45,870 nt of DNA, from positions 1-45,870 of the forward strand of contig NBMF01000003.1 of assembly GCA_002084825.1 (NCBI GenBank). Reading direction: 5' to 3'. The position numbers and the translations under genes are program-made. This stretch comes from Fusobacteriia bacterium 4572_74 (GTDB taxonomy: Bacteria; Fusobacteriota; Fusobacteriia; Fusobacteriales; Fusobacteriaceae). Positions 1 through 10,084 of this stretch are shown here, one piece after another. The first letter of the stretch is position 1, and each line of letters starts with the position of its first letter. The notes beneath the pieces are model-generated. The model was not told where the DNA came from. It did not search any database and saw only the letters and a list, made by a program, of their open reading frames with translations.

Positions 1-1
1 A

Positions 2-730
2 TCAAAGTTTATATCCTCTAGGTGTGATCATTTTATTATTTTTTACATAAGTTTTAGAATTTCCTACTATTACTACAGTGAACATATTTATCTCATGGTT
101 TAACATATCTTTTAATGTAGTGATAACATATTCTTCCTCGTTTCTTTTTGCATTTCTTACGATTGCTACAGGTGTATCTTTATTTTTATGTCTTAACATA
201 ATCTCTCTTGCTTCTACAATTTGAGTAGTTCTAGAAAAACTCTTAGGATTATAATATGAAATTACAAAATCACCTTGTGAAGCTAAATCTATTCTCTTTG
301 TTATCAATTCCCAATCAGTCAATAGATTACTCAAACTAATAGTTGCATGATCGTGCATTATAGGAGCTCCTACAACACTTGCTCCAGCATTAGAAGCTGT
401 AATTCCTGGGACTACTTCTACTTCGATATCGCTATCTGAAGCTACTTCTAACATGATTCCTGCCATCCCATAGACTCCTGATTCTCCGCTACTAATTAAA
501 GCAATAGTTTTTCCACTTTCAGCTAATTTTAATGTTTCATTACATCTGTCTATCTCTTTTTTCATAGCAGATCTAATTAACACCTTTTCAGGAAATATAT
601 CTTCTACCAACGAAATATATGTTTTATGCCCAATTAATATATCTGATTTTTTCATAGAATCAAAGGCTTTAAAACTCATATTATCCTTATTTCCAGGTCC
701 CATTCCAACTACATATATTTTTCCTTTCAT
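2..730 (-). CDS. cbiH: Precorrin-3B/cobalt-factor III C17-methyltransferase (CbiH/CobJ)
   Basis: ORF MKGKIYVVGMGPGNKDNMSFKA with the tetrapyrrole methylase GxGPG motif; position at the end of a cbi operon. Confidence 0.9.
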   Translation of the reverse strand: MKGKIYVVGMGPGNKDNMSFKAFDSMKKSDILIGHKTYISLVEDIFPEKVLIRSAMKKEIDRCNETLKLAESGKTIALISSGESGVYGMAGIMLEVASDSDIEVEVVPGITASNAGASVVGAPIMHDHATISLSNLLTDWELITKRIDLASQGDFVISYYNPKSFSRTTQIVEAREIMLRHKNKDTPVAIVRNAKRNEEEYVITTLKDMLNHEINMFTVVIVGNSKTYVKNNKMITPRGYKL

Positions 731-745
731 TATTTCCCTCCAAAT

Positions 746-1780
746 TTATTCCTCATATATTGATACTGTTACACCATTATATTTTTTCTTCTCTTTTATA
801 AATTTCCCAACTCTATTACTTGACAGATAAGCTACGGGAGCAGATACACATCTAACTCCTATAGTTTTTTCTACAAAATCAGAACCTTCATAGTTATTCT
901 GAATAGGCTTTATCCGTTCCCTGTCTATAATTATCAATTTTTTATTTAATCTATCACAAACTTCTAATAATCCAACCTCATTTGCCTTTATATCTACAGT
1001 CGCAATATGTTTTATACTATCCATATGCAGGTTACACTCTTTCATAGTTAATTCTATACCATCTAATATAGTCTCAACAGGTATATCCCTCCTACATCCA
1101 ATCCCTAGTATTATATTTTTAGGAATTATTTGTGTTACTTTAATATCTCGCCTATTAGATGCAACCACTATTCCTGCTGTATCTTTTTTTATATTTTTTT
1201 TATTCTTGTGATTAGAAAAAAAAGAATCAATATCTACTACCATATTCTTTGGTAGCTTAAGTTCTACCTTTTCTCCATTGACTATAAGAGCAGTTATATC
1301 TTTGGCACTTTCAAGATCCCTCAAATGTGCTTTTAATTTCATAGCTATAGTATCTACCGCTATACTCCCAGACACATCTGAAGCTGTAGAAATAATAGGA
1401 ATTCCACCTATATTTTCTGCTATCAAGGAAGCCAATTCATTAGCTCCTCCCAAATGACCAGACAGTAGTGATACAATAAACTTTCCATCTTCATCACTTA
1501 TAATTACGGCTGGATCTACATCCTTACTTTTTAGGAAGGGAGCTATAGTTCTAACCACTATTCCACTTGCCATGATAAAATATAAACTATCATAACTATC
1601 AAATATATTAGATATCGTATCTTTAAACCCATTTTCCATAGGGATAGTTTTATCATCACTATATTTTGATAAGGTAAATACATCTATAGTTTCAAATCTA
1701 TTTGTAGGAGCCAGAAGTTTTTTTATCTCAACCCCTTTTCTACTAGCCTTTTTAGTTACTGTGATAATAGCTAACTTCAT
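746..1780 (-). CDS. cbiG: Cobalt-precorrin-5A hydrolase CbiG
   Basis: CbiG-like N domain (FIMASGIVVRTIAPFLKSKDVDPAVIISDEDGKFIVSLLSGHLGGAN) and C domain (GIGCRRDIP). Confidence 0.93.
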   Translation of the reverse strand: MKLAIITVTKKASRKGVEIKKLLAPTNRFETIDVFTLSKYSDDKTIPMENGFKDTISNIFDSYDSLYFIMASGIVVRTIAPFLKSKDVDPAVIISDEDGKFIVSLLSGHLGGANELASLIAENIGGIPIISTASDVSGSIAVDTIAMKLKAHLRDLESAKDITALIVNGEKVELKLPKNMVVDIDSFFSNHKNKKNIKKDTAGIVVASNRRDIKVTQIIPKNIILGIGCRRDIPVETILDGIELTMKECNLHMDSIKHIATVDIKANEVGLLEVCDRLNKKLIIIDRERIKPIQNNYEGSDFVEKTIGVRCVSAPVAYLSSNRVGKFIKEKKKYNGVTVSIYEE

Positions 1781-1790
1781 AGAAGCCTCC

Positions 1791-2549
1791 CTACTTTATT
1801 CCTTCTCTATATTCGTGGGTAAAGTGTTTATCATATAATTTTGACTTTGAATATTCATCTCCCATAAATCTTCCTACTAAAATTTGAGCTGTTTTTGTGA
1901 TATTTGTTTTTTCTACCTTCTCTGCTATATTTTCTAATGTTCCCATTACTATTTTTTGATCTTCCCAGGTAGCTCTTTGAATTACTGCTACCGGTGTATC
2001 TAAATCATAGTGAGATAACAGCTGAGATACCACTTTATCGATCATTTGTACCGACAAGAATATTGCCATAGATGTCTTATGAGAAGCCAGTAATTCTAAC
2101 TTTTCTAATTCCGGAACAGGTGTTCTTCCTTCCATCCTTGTACAAATTACAGTTTGAGATACATCCGGCAGGGTAAATTCTTTTTTTATAGCTGCAGCTG
2201 ATGCTAAGAAAGAACTTACTCCTGGAATAACTTCAAATTCTATGTTGTGGCTGGCTAATATATCCATTTGTTCTCTGTGAGCTCCATAGATAGCAGGATC
2301 TCCTGTATGTACCCTAGCTACCATCTTTCCATCATTTATAGCTTTTATCGTTACTTCTATTACTTCATCTAAATTCATCGAAGCACTGTTATGTATCTCT
2401 GCTCCTTCTTTATGACACTCTATTACTTGTCTCGGTACCAATGATCCTGCATAGATAATTACATCTGCTTCTTTTACCAGCCTTTGTCCCTTTACTGTGA
2501 TTAATTCTGGATCTCCAGGGCCTGCTCCTATGAAAAATACTTTTGCCAT
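1791..2549 (-). CDS. cbiF: Cobalt-precorrin-4 C11-methyltransferase (CbiF/CobM)
   Basis: MAKVFFIGAGPGDPELITVKG...VHTGDPAIYGAHREQMD, characteristic of CbiF. Confidence 0.93.
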   Translation of the reverse strand: MAKVFFIGAGPGDPELITVKGQRLVKEADVIIYAGSLVPRQVIECHKEGAEIHNSASMNLDEVIEVTIKAINDGKMVARVHTGDPAIYGAHREQMDILASHNIEFEVIPGVSSFLASAAAIKKEFTLPDVSQTVICTRMEGRTPVPELEKLELLASHKTSMAIFLSVQMIDKVVSQLLSHYDLDTPVAVIQRATWEDQKIVMGTLENIAEKVEKTNITKTAQILVGRFMGDEYSKSKLYDKHFTHEYREGIK

Positions 2550-3247
2550 TGTCTTACACCGCCCTTTTTAAGTAATATCGTTGTAAAGTATGAGATGTCA
2601 TCACGAGTGATATTTTCCAAATCATAATATATTTTTTCTGAATCTTTCCCGCAATTAGAAATTAAAACTACATTGTCCATATTTCCTGTTTCTTTAAAAG
2701 CTTCTTTTAATCTTTCCAAATTTCTAGTAACTTTCATAAAGACTAAATTGTCTGCTGATTCTATCTCTTTTACTAAATCTGTTTCCTTTGCAATAGGAAT
2801 AACTTTTAATGTTTCATCTCCCATAAGTAAAGGTGTTCTCAGTCTTGAAGTTATAGAAGCAAATGAAGTGATTCCAGGGATAGATTCAACTTCTATCTTA
2901 TCCTCTAATAACTCCATTGCATATACAAATGTACTGAGAGTCATAGGATCTCCAATAGTTATAAATGCTATATTTTTCCCCTCTTTTACCAATTTATTTA
3001 CAATTTTTGAATATTCCAATCTATCATCTTCACGTATTTTATCGTTATCTACAGTTGTGAAGTCTAAAAATACTTTCTCAATGTCTTCTTTCATATATCC
3101 TTTTGCGATCTCAAATGCTGTACTATAGTTCTTTGTATTTGCACGGGGTAAAATCACTACATCAGATTCTCCCAAGGCTCTTACAGCTTTCATCGTTAAC
3201 ATCTCTGGATCTCCTACACCTACACCTATTCCATATAATTTTGCCAT
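2528..3247 (-). CDS. cbiL: Cobalt-factor II C20-methyltransferase (CbiL/CobI)
   Basis: MAKLYGIGVGVGDPEMLTMKAVRAL...ITIGDPMTLSTFVYAMELL; overlaps cbiF by 22 nt. Confidence 0.92.
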   Translation of the reverse strand: MAKLYGIGVGVGDPEMLTMKAVRALGESDVVILPRANTKNYSTAFEIAKGYMKEDIEKVFLDFTTVDNDKIREDDRLEYSKIVNKLVKEGKNIAFITIGDPMTLSTFVYAMELLEDKIEVESIPGITSFASITSRLRTPLLMGDETLKVIPIAKETDLVKEIESADNLVFMKVTRNLERLKEAFKETGNMDNVVLISNCGKDSEKIYYDLENITRDDISYFTTILLKKGGVRQWQKYFS

Positions 3248-3250
3248 TTT

Positions 3251-3817
3251 TTATTTACTCCTTTTAGCTGATATAATATATATTGGATTTTCACCCATCA
3301 TCATATTGTATCTACCTATTTTTTTATTTCTTGCTATATTTATATTAATTACTTCTATCTCACAAAAGTTTAGTTTTTCCAATGCTTTCATAGCTTCACC
3401 TAAACTTTCTAAGGTAATAGTATTTATAACTACCTTTGCGTCATCTCTAGAGTGACATAAAAACCATTCTAAAATAGTTTCTAAGTTTCCCTTTGATCCG
3501 CCTATAAACATCCTGTCTACTCTTATCTCAGGAATATCCTTTGGAGCTAACCCCTCTATAAGTTCATAATTATCCACATTAAATTTTTTCAAATTTTGAT
3601 TAATTACTTCTATCCCATCAGGATTTACCTCTATTCCAAATACTTTACCCTTGGGTGTAAAGTTAGCAGCCTCTATTCCAACACTGCCAGATCCTGCTCC
3701 TATATCAATAAAAACACTGTCTTCTTTTAAATCTAACTTTGCTACAGATATACATCTGACTTCTTGCTTTGTCATGGGGACTTTCCCACGTATAAACTCT
3801 TCATCTCTTATGTGCAT
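3251..3817 (-). CDS. cbiT: Cobalt-precorrin-6B C15-methyltransferase, decarboxylating subunit CbiT
   Basis: MTKQEVRCISVAKLDLKEDSVFIDIGAGSGSVGIEAA, CbiT motif. Confidence 0.92.
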   Translation of the reverse strand: MHIRDEEFIRGKVPMTKQEVRCISVAKLDLKEDSVFIDIGAGSGSVGIEAANFTPKGKVFGIEVNPDGIEVINQNLKKFNVDNYELIEGLAPKDIPEIRVDRMFIGGSKGNLETILEWFLCHSRDDAKVVINTITLESLGEAMKALEKLNFCEIEVININIARNKKIGRYNMMMGENPIYIISAKRSK

Positions 3818-3849
3818 TTATTTCTCCTATTGTACTATCACTATTTATT

Positions 3850-3896
3850 CCCTCTCTTTACTAAAGAGAGGGTGTCCAACAGGACTGGTGAGTTCT
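3850..3896. repeat. Two-hairpin intergenic repeat between cbiE and cbiT
   Basis: CCCTCTCTTTA-C-TAAAGAGAGGG (11-bp arms) then GTCC-AACA-GGAC and TGGTGAGTT; same architecture as 35138-35184. Confidence 0.65.
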
Positions 3897-4518
3897 AGCT
3901 AGGTATCACCACTACTACATTTATTTCAAATATGATTTTTAAATCTGTCATATCTTCTAAACTCATCCTTGTTATTCTTTCGTCGTCATAACTCAGCCTT
4001 TCTCCTACAAAGATTGTACCTTTTATTTGATTTTCTAATAGGTTCCGTGCCAGCACTTGAGGAGTGGTTTTATTATCTGTAAGTAATCCTATTTTTTTAC
4101 CTTCCTTTATAGGAGTAAGATAGTCGCATTCCCTGCCGTGAACACTAGCAATAAAAGTATCTTCATAGGAATAGCCTATGGTCGAAAACATATATTGCAT
4201 GGAAGAGATCCCTGAAATAATATTTAAATCTTTTATCTCAAAATGTTTTTTCATGAAAGGCACCATGCTGTAAAACCCTGAATCTCCAGAAACTATAAGA
4301 GAAATTTTCTTATCTCTATTCTCTTTGATATAGAGAGTCAATTCATCTAAATACCTATCTATATACCGCATTTCTTTTCCTTCTGCCAAAGTCCCTAAAG
4401 ATTCTATATTTCTCCTGCCTCCGATTAATATATCGGATTTTTTTATATATTTTTTGGTAATAGGAAGGATATATTCTTTATTTCCGGGGCCCAGCCCCAA
4501 TATATTAATTTTTTCCAT
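3895..4518 (-). CDS. cbiE: Cobalt-precorrin-7 C5-methyltransferase CbiE
   Basis: MEKINILGLGPGNKEYILPITKK...ISLIVSGDSGFYSM; followed by cbiT. Confidence 0.9.
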   Translation of the reverse strand: MEKINILGLGPGNKEYILPITKKYIKKSDILIGGRRNIESLGTLAEGKEMRYIDRYLDELTLYIKENRDKKISLIVSGDSGFYSMVPFMKKHFEIKDLNIISGISSMQYMFSTIGYSYEDTFIASVHGRECDYLTPIKEGKKIGLLTDNKTTPQVLARNLLENQIKGTIFVGERLSYDDERITRMSLEDMTDLKIIFEINVVVVIPS

Positions 4519-5695
4519 AATTATTCTCCATATAGTTATTTACCATAGTGTTAAATCCATCTGTTCTAGCTAACTCTCCATGATCAAAGGAAAAAGTCAG
4601 TACTTCCACATCCACTTCATCGAAAACTCTCTTTTTACATTTTTGTCTGATTTTTTCTGCAATCATTTTATTAGTTTCCTCTAATTTCAGATAAGATAAA
4701 CCTTCCTCTGTAGTATTGGCTTCTATAATTTTGATTACATCTTCTGGGGTTTCTCCAGCTAATAAAGCATTAGCTCCTAAGATTTCCATTCTGGCATCGG
4801 ATATCTTTGAATGGGTATGGAATATCCCACCGGCTACCTTGATTAGTTTTCCTATATGCCCCACTAAGAGTATCTTTTTATATCCTAGGATTTTTATATT
4901 ATCCAAGATAAATCCCATAAAATTGCTGATAATGAGTATCTTTTTAGGATCTACACCAAGTTCTTCTACCAAAAATTTCTTTCCATAGTTTCCAGGAGTA
5001 ATGATCACTGTGTCTTTAGAATATTCTTCCAGGAGCATCTTTAATTCTATGACTATGGAGTCCTTAAAGGCTTCCTCTGACATAGGTTTAACTATTCCAG
5101 TTGTCCCTAAGATGGATATCCCACCTAAGATCCCTAATTTGGGATTAAAGGTTTTCTTTCCTATTTCAACTCCCATTGGAATATCTATAGTAACCTCTAT
5201 CTTTTTATCCTTAGGTAAGACCTTTTCTATCTCATAAAATATAGTTCTCACAGGAACAGGGTTTATTGCAGGTTTTCCTATGGCTCCTTGTAATCCCTTT
5301 TTAGTAACTCTTCCTACACCTATTCCACCACATAAGGATATATTTTTTTTCTCATTGATAAAGTTATCTCCCCTGTCTTCTATTTCTTCATCCTCTAAAA
5401 TTTCCCTGACAGTGGCAAATATCTCTATTTTATCAGTAGCATCAGGATCATCTCCCCCATCTTTTATGATACTGGTTTTCACGTATCTGGAGTTATCTTT
5501 CGTCCCTATTTCAATACTATTTATATCCAGATCTAAATCCCATCCCTTAGGAGTTTCTATCTCTATAGTAGATATGTCTTCTCTTTGAAAATATATCTCT
5601 ACTGCACTTTTACTGGCTCCTGCTGCAGTTGATCCAGTAGTGTATCCATATCTCATCTTTTTTCCATTTTGGACTGTATATTTATCTAATTTCAT
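4505..5695 (-). CDS. cbiD: Cobalt-precorrin-5B C1-methyltransferase CbiD
   Basis: MRYGYTTGSTAAGASKSAVEIY...GHIGKLIKVAGGIFHTHSKISDARMEIL, CbiD signatures. Confidence 0.95.
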   Translation of the reverse strand: MKLDKYTVQNGKKMRYGYTTGSTAAGASKSAVEIYFQREDISTIEIETPKGWDLDLDINSIEIGTKDNSRYVKTSIIKDGGDDPDATDKIEIFATVREILEDEEIEDRGDNFINEKKNISLCGGIGVGRVTKKGLQGAIGKPAINPVPVRTIFYEIEKVLPKDKKIEVTIDIPMGVEIGKKTFNPKLGILGGISILGTTGIVKPMSEEAFKDSIVIELKMLLEEYSKDTVIITPGNYGKKFLVEELGVDPKKILIISNFMGFILDNIKILGYKKILLVGHIGKLIKVAGGIFHTHSKISDARMEILGANALLAGETPEDVIKIIEANTTEEGLSYLKLEETNKMIAEKIRQKCKKRVFDEVDVEVLTFSFDHGELARTDGFNTMVNNYMENNYGKN

Positions 5696-5702
5696 CTTAA
5701 AA

Positions 5703-6350
5703 TTATTCTCCTAAAAATCCTTTTCTCTCATACATATCGTATAAAATTCCGTGGAATGTAGCCACTGCAACTGTACTTCCACCCTTTCTGCCCCTTGTTA
5801 TGATATAAGGGATATCCAGTTCTCTTAATTTTTCTTTGGAATCCTCAGCTCCTACAAATCCAACTGGTACTCCAACTACAAGATCTGGTCTATATCCTTT
5901 TTCAATGGCTTCCATCAGTGTAAATAAAGCTGTAGGAGCATTCCCAATCAAGAAAATTTTTGTTTTCTCATCTTTCATTGCTTTTTCCATACCCACTATA
6001 GAACGAGTTAATCCCCTCTCTTTCGCTTCCTTTACCACTTCATCATCTGAAACCAGACAATAAGCTCTTACATCCCACTTTTCCATTGTTTTTTTACTGA
6101 GACCATTTACAATCATATTAGTATCACAATAGATCTTGCTTCCATTTTCAATGGATTTTTTTCCTCTCTCTATCGCATCTTTTGATATCTCAACTATCTC
6201 AGCATATTCAAAGTCAGCAGTAGTATGGATCAATCTTTTTACTATCTTTAATTCCCCTTCTGTAAATTGCTTTACTTTTTCTCCTAATTCTTTAGTAATT
6301 ATATCAAAACTCGTATTTTCAATTGCCATAGGTTTTTTTACATAACTCAT
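5703..6350 (-). CDS. cbiC: Cobalt-precorrin-8 methylmutase CbiC
   Basis: ADFEYAEIVEISKDAIERGKKSIENGSKIYCDTNMIVNGLSK...GVPVGFVGAEDSKE...TRGRKGGSTVAVA. Confidence 0.94.
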   Translation of the reverse strand: MSYVKKPMAIENTSFDIITKELGEKVKQFTEGELKIVKRLIHTTADFEYAEIVEISKDAIERGKKSIENGSKIYCDTNMIVNGLSKKTMEKWDVRAYCLVSDDEVVKEAKERGLTRSIVGMEKAMKDEKTKIFLIGNAPTALFTLMEAIEKGYRPDLVVGVPVGFVGAEDSKEKLRELDIPYIITRGRKGGSTVAVATFHGILYDMYERKGFLGE

Positions 6351-6362
6351 TTCTTCCCCCCG

Positions 6363-7262
6363 TTAAAAATATTCTGGATAAACAATATGTCCAATTTCTT
6401 TTATTCCATCTAATAGTCCATTTGTTGGTCTCGACACATCATATTCATCTATTATATAGATTTCCTCTTCCCTTACTGCTCTTATTGCTCTATAGCCAGG
6501 TGCTGTTTTTATTATATCTACAGTAGACCTGTTCATGGCTCCATATTGTGCCAAATATATGTCGATCTTTTCTCCTCTGCTAAGTAATAACTCTTTTGGA
6601 AAGTCAGCTACACTGGACCCTTTTTTTGCAGGAACAGCATCGTAAGCTATATTAGCTATATCTAATACTCCCAAAATATAAGCCGGTATACCTTCTAAGG
6701 AGGTTGTTTGATTGGTCTTATGCCTAGCCTCAAAGAACACTGTTTTTCTCTCCTCCGCAGGTATGGAATCGGCCTTTTCCTTTAACTTTGCTAGATTCAC
6801 ATGAAAATCATCCATATATTGAATAGCTTCCTTTTCATGCCCGCTCAATCTACCCAATGTCAGCCAATAGTTGTTTAATTCCTCAAATTTTGTAGGTTTT
6901 ATAGTAACCACAGCCAGGTTTGCATTTTTTAGCGATCTCATTAATCTGCTAAATCTATCTCTAATCATAGGTCTTATTAAAATTAAATCCGGTTTTGCAG
7001 ATAAAAATTTTTCTACACTATCCTTATAAGAGAATACCTCTATTCCTAGATCAGCATTACTTTTATCTACTCCTATCAAATTTCCTACAGCTCCTATACT
7101 TATCAAGATATCTGTATGTGCCCCATAGAGAGAGATGATTCTTGTATGAGGTTTTGTTAGATCTACTATTTTGCCAGATTCACTTATCAGCTCTTTATTA
7201 GAAGGGAAGCATAGCTGTGTTACAAAAATAAAAACAGATAATAATTTCATTATTTTAATCAC
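6363..7262 (-). CDS. FecB/BtuF-type ABC transporter substrate-binding protein (cobalamin, siderophore or tetrapyrrole)
   Basis: N-terminal hydrophobic signal, TRIISLYGAHTDILISIGAVGNLIGVD..., translationally coupled to ATPase and permease genes. Confidence 0.85.
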   Translation of the reverse strand: MIKIMKLLSVFIFVTQLCFPSNKELISESGKIVDLTKPHTRIISLYGAHTDILISIGAVGNLIGVDKSNADLGIEVFSYKDSVEKFLSAKPDLILIRPMIRDRFSRLMRSLKNANLAVVTIKPTKFEELNNYWLTLGRLSGHEKEAIQYMDDFHVNLAKLKEKADSIPAEERKTVFFEARHKTNQTTSLEGIPAYILGVLDIANIAYDAVPAKKGSSVADFPKELLLSRGEKIDIYLAQYGAMNRSTVDIIKTAPGYRAIRAVREEEIYIIDEYDVSRPTNGLLDGIKEIGHIVYPEYF

Positions 7263-8038
7263 TCTAAACCATCTCCTAATTTAGGGAATACAAAGGTATT
7301 CTTTTTTGTCTGATATTTCTCCCATCCTATTTTAAATACTTTTTCTAACTCCTTTGAATTAAGTACCTCCTGGGTTTTCCCGCTCGTTACAATTCTTCCC
7401 TTTTCCAATAAGAGGATTTCATCACAATAAAGTGAAGCTAAATTAAAGTCATGAAATACTCCTATAACCGTGGTTTTTTCTTCTACCACCCTTTTTCTTA
7501 CGAGACTGAGTAAAGTATGGGAATAATAAGGATCTAAATTTGAGGTTGACTCATCTAAAAATAAAATTGGTGTTGTTTGAATCAATGCCTTGCCAAATAT
7601 AACCCTCTGCTCCTCTCCACCACTAAGAGCATTTATTTCTTTATCCAAAAATTTTTCTAAGCCTATCTCTGCTACTACCCTATCGATAATCTCATAATCT
7701 TTCTTCTGCAAACTAAAAAACTTTTTTTTATATGGATACCTGCCCATCTCCAATATATCAGAGACAGAGAAAGGAAATACTATATCAAATTTTTGTGGTA
7801 CTATTGCAATTTTTTTTGCCAATTTCAAATGGCAATATTCTTTTAATTCCTTATTCTCTATATAAATTTCAGAATCCGGAGCATTTTTATAACCACTTAA
7901 AACGTCTAAAAATGTAGTTTTACCACTTCCATTTGGGCCTAATATCCCATAAAATTTACCTTTTTTAAAGTTAAAAGACAGGTTATTTAAAATTTGAGTT
8001 CCATCTATAGAATAATTAATTTTTTTTATATCTATCAT
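7259..8038 (-). CDS. FecE/BtuD-type ABC transporter ATP-binding protein
   Basis: Walker A GPNGSGKTT, signature LSGGEEQRV, Walker B ILFLDES. Confidence 0.93.
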   Translation of the reverse strand: MIDIKKINYSIDGTQILNNLSFNFKKGKFYGILGPNGSGKTTFLDVLSGYKNAPDSEIYIENKELKEYCHLKLAKKIAIVPQKFDIVFPFSVSDILEMGRYPYKKKFFSLQKKDYEIIDRVVAEIGLEKFLDKEINALSGGEEQRVIFGKALIQTTPILFLDESTSNLDPYYSHTLLSLVRKRVVEEKTTVIGVFHDFNLASLYCDEILLLEKGRIVTSGKTQEVLNSKELEKVFKIGWEKYQTKKNTFVFPKLGDGLE

Positions 8039-9033
8039 CTTAGATTCCCTCCTCCCATCTTTTTCCTAAAAATAAGAGCAAAGAAAGGTGCTCCTAGTAA
8101 TGATGTAATTACTCCTACAGGAATGTCATTTGGCAATACTACTCTGACTACATTATCGGCAGCTCCCATAATAACACCGCCCCATATAGCACAACCTATA
8201 ATTAACTTCTTATTGTCTGTTCCCATGATAAATCGTAGAAGATGAGGAACTACTAATCCCACAAATCCTATTATTCCGCAAGTAGAAACTGCAACTGCTG
8301 ATAAGATCGAGCTAACAACTAACAATATCCTCCTGATCTTACTGGGGTTTATCCCCAAAGAAATAGCATTTTTTTCTCCCAAAGCCAGAATGTTTAAATC
8401 TTCTGCATAATAACAAAAAAATATGAATCCAAAGACCCATACTACACTTAAAATACTGACTTCCATCCAAGATTTCCCAGTGAAACTCCCAAGCAGCCAA
8501 AATATAATAGCTCCCACACCTTCATCAGCTAAATACTTTAAAAAACTTAAGCCTGCTGAGAAAAAAGCACCAATTATTATACCTCCTAATATTATAGAAG
8601 TTGGATTCATCTTCCTTTCAAAGGAACCCATCTTGATAACCACTGTCAAACAGAGGATTGCAAAGATAAATGAGACTATATGCGTACTAAAAATCCCAAA
8701 AATTGTTATATTCAAAATTATAGCAAGAGCTGCACCAAATGAAGCTCCACTAGAAATTCCCAGTGTATATGGATCAGCCAAGGGATTTAATAAAACCCCT
8801 TGAAAGACCAACCCACACATGGATAAAATTGAACCTATTAAGATTGAAGTGAGAATCCTCGGTAACCTCACTTCATGGATAATATACCAATTAGGAGTTC
8901 CCTCCCCGCCTTTCACACTCTCTACCACTTCCCTCAATGGAATCTTTGTATATCCCATTTGAAGATAGAAGAATATTGAAAAAATTAATAGTATTATTCC
9001 AATTGTTGTCCATAATTTAAAATGCTTTTTCAT
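8035..9033 (-). CDS. FecCD/BtuC-family ABC transporter permease
   Basis: FecCD motifs: RLPRILTSILIGSILSMCGLVFQGVLLNPLADPYTLGISSGASFGA, GFVGLVVPHLLR. Confidence 0.94.
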   Translation of the reverse strand: MKKHFKLWTTIGIILLIFSIFFYLQMGYTKIPLREVVESVKGGEGTPNWYIIHEVRLPRILTSILIGSILSMCGLVFQGVLLNPLADPYTLGISSGASFGAALAIILNITIFGIFSTHIVSFIFAILCLTVVIKMGSFERKMNPTSIILGGIIIGAFFSAGLSFLKYLADEGVGAIIFWLLGSFTGKSWMEVSILSVVWVFGFIFFCYYAEDLNILALGEKNAISLGINPSKIRRILLVVSSILSAVAVSTCGIIGFVGLVVPHLLRFIMGTDNKKLIIGCAIWGGVIMGAADNVVRVVLPNDIPVGVITSLLGAPFFALIFRKKMGGGNLR

Positions 9034-9039
9034 AGATTT

Positions 9040-9957
9040 CTACGGTTGCATCCCATTTGCATATTCTTTCTTTTTAGCTAACATATTTTCTTCCTTATGA
9101 GTCAATCCAAATTCTGCATGCTCAACAAATATCTTTCTAATTTCTTTGTTTTCTCCTAATCCAACCAAGTGAGCTTTTACAGCAAATCCATTTTTTTCCA
9201 ACTCTTCTTTCATATCTACAGCAATATCATTGTTTGCGTGATCTCCTGCTACAATCATAAATGGATATAATTCTACTTTTTTAATTTTTGCCTTTTTTAA
9301 ACTAGCGATAACATCATCTAAGGCAGGGTATCCTTCTACAGTACCTATAAATGCATTTTGAATCCCTTCTTGATGAAATACATGCTCTAACATAGAATAT
9401 GCAGAATTTCCAGGATGATGGGTACCATGTCCGATAAACACAACAGCTTCATTTTTCTTTAAGTTTTTATAAGTTGGCTTTAATGCTTTAACAGCCTCTT
9501 TATAATCTTCTACACTTGTCAGTAATGGAGTACTCACTTTTAACACCTTAAAATCACCTTTGTATAACGCAACTTCCTTCTTTAAAGTTTCAGACTCTAA
9601 TCCATTCATAATATGAGTACCTTGTACCAATACATGAGTATATCCATCTTTTTTTAATTTTTTTAATGCTTCACTAGGATTGTCATAAGTAATCCCCTCA
9701 TTTTCTTTGATTCTTCTCATAATTATTCTAGATGTAAAAGCTGTTCTAACTTCATAATCTTTAAATTCTCTCTTAAATTCTTTTTCTAATGCACCTATAG
9801 TTTTTTCCCTAGTTTCAGGAAATGTTGTCCCAAAACTTACCATTAATATTGCTTTTTTTTCTCCTTTTTTTAGATCAAAATCATTTGATTTTGCTCCATT
9901 AGCAAATAAAGAAATACCCATTACTAACATTACTAACACAACTAACATTTTTTTCAT
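9040..9957 (-). CDS. cbiK: Sirohydrochlorin cobaltochelatase CbiK with N-terminal signal peptide
   Basis: MKKMLVVLVMLVMGISLFANGAKS signal, then KKAILMVSFGTTFPETREKTIGALE and FIGHGTHHPGNSAYSML. Confidence 0.92.
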   Translation of the reverse strand: MKKMLVVLVMLVMGISLFANGAKSNDFDLKKGEKKAILMVSFGTTFPETREKTIGALEKEFKREFKDYEVRTAFTSRIIMRRIKENEGITYDNPSEALKKLKKDGYTHVLVQGTHIMNGLESETLKKEVALYKGDFKVLKVSTPLLTSVEDYKEAVKALKPTYKNLKKNEAVVFIGHGTHHPGNSAYSMLEHVFHQEGIQNAFIGTVEGYPALDDVIASLKKAKIKKVELYPFMIVAGDHANNDIAVDMKEELEKNGFAVKAHLVGLGENKEIRKIFVEHAEFGLTHKEENMLAKKKEYANGMQP

Positions 9958-10016
9958 TTTTTTCTCCTCCTAAATTTAATTTGAGATAAAAGCAACGTGA
10001 CGTTGTACTTAAATAA

Positions 10017-10046
10017 CAAAAAAAGACCCCTAAAACTTAGGAATCT
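10017..10046 (-). terminator. Putative intrinsic terminator / riboswitch expression platform upstream of cbiK
   Basis: Minus strand AGATTCCTAA-GT-TTTAGGGGTCT (10 bp with G-U pairs) followed by TTTTTTT, between riboswitch and cbiK start. Confidence 0.7.
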
Positions 10047-10084
10047 AAAAACATTTTATATACCAAAATACAAATGTCTACATA

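Noticed and set aside
2673-3128. Plus-strand 151-aa ORF antisense to cbiL
   Set aside because: Shadow ORF of a strongly supported CbiL; no RBS or family resemblance. Same judgement for other antisense ORFs in the cbi operon (3651, 4716, 5001, 5280, 5836, 6136, 7732, 7994, 8423).
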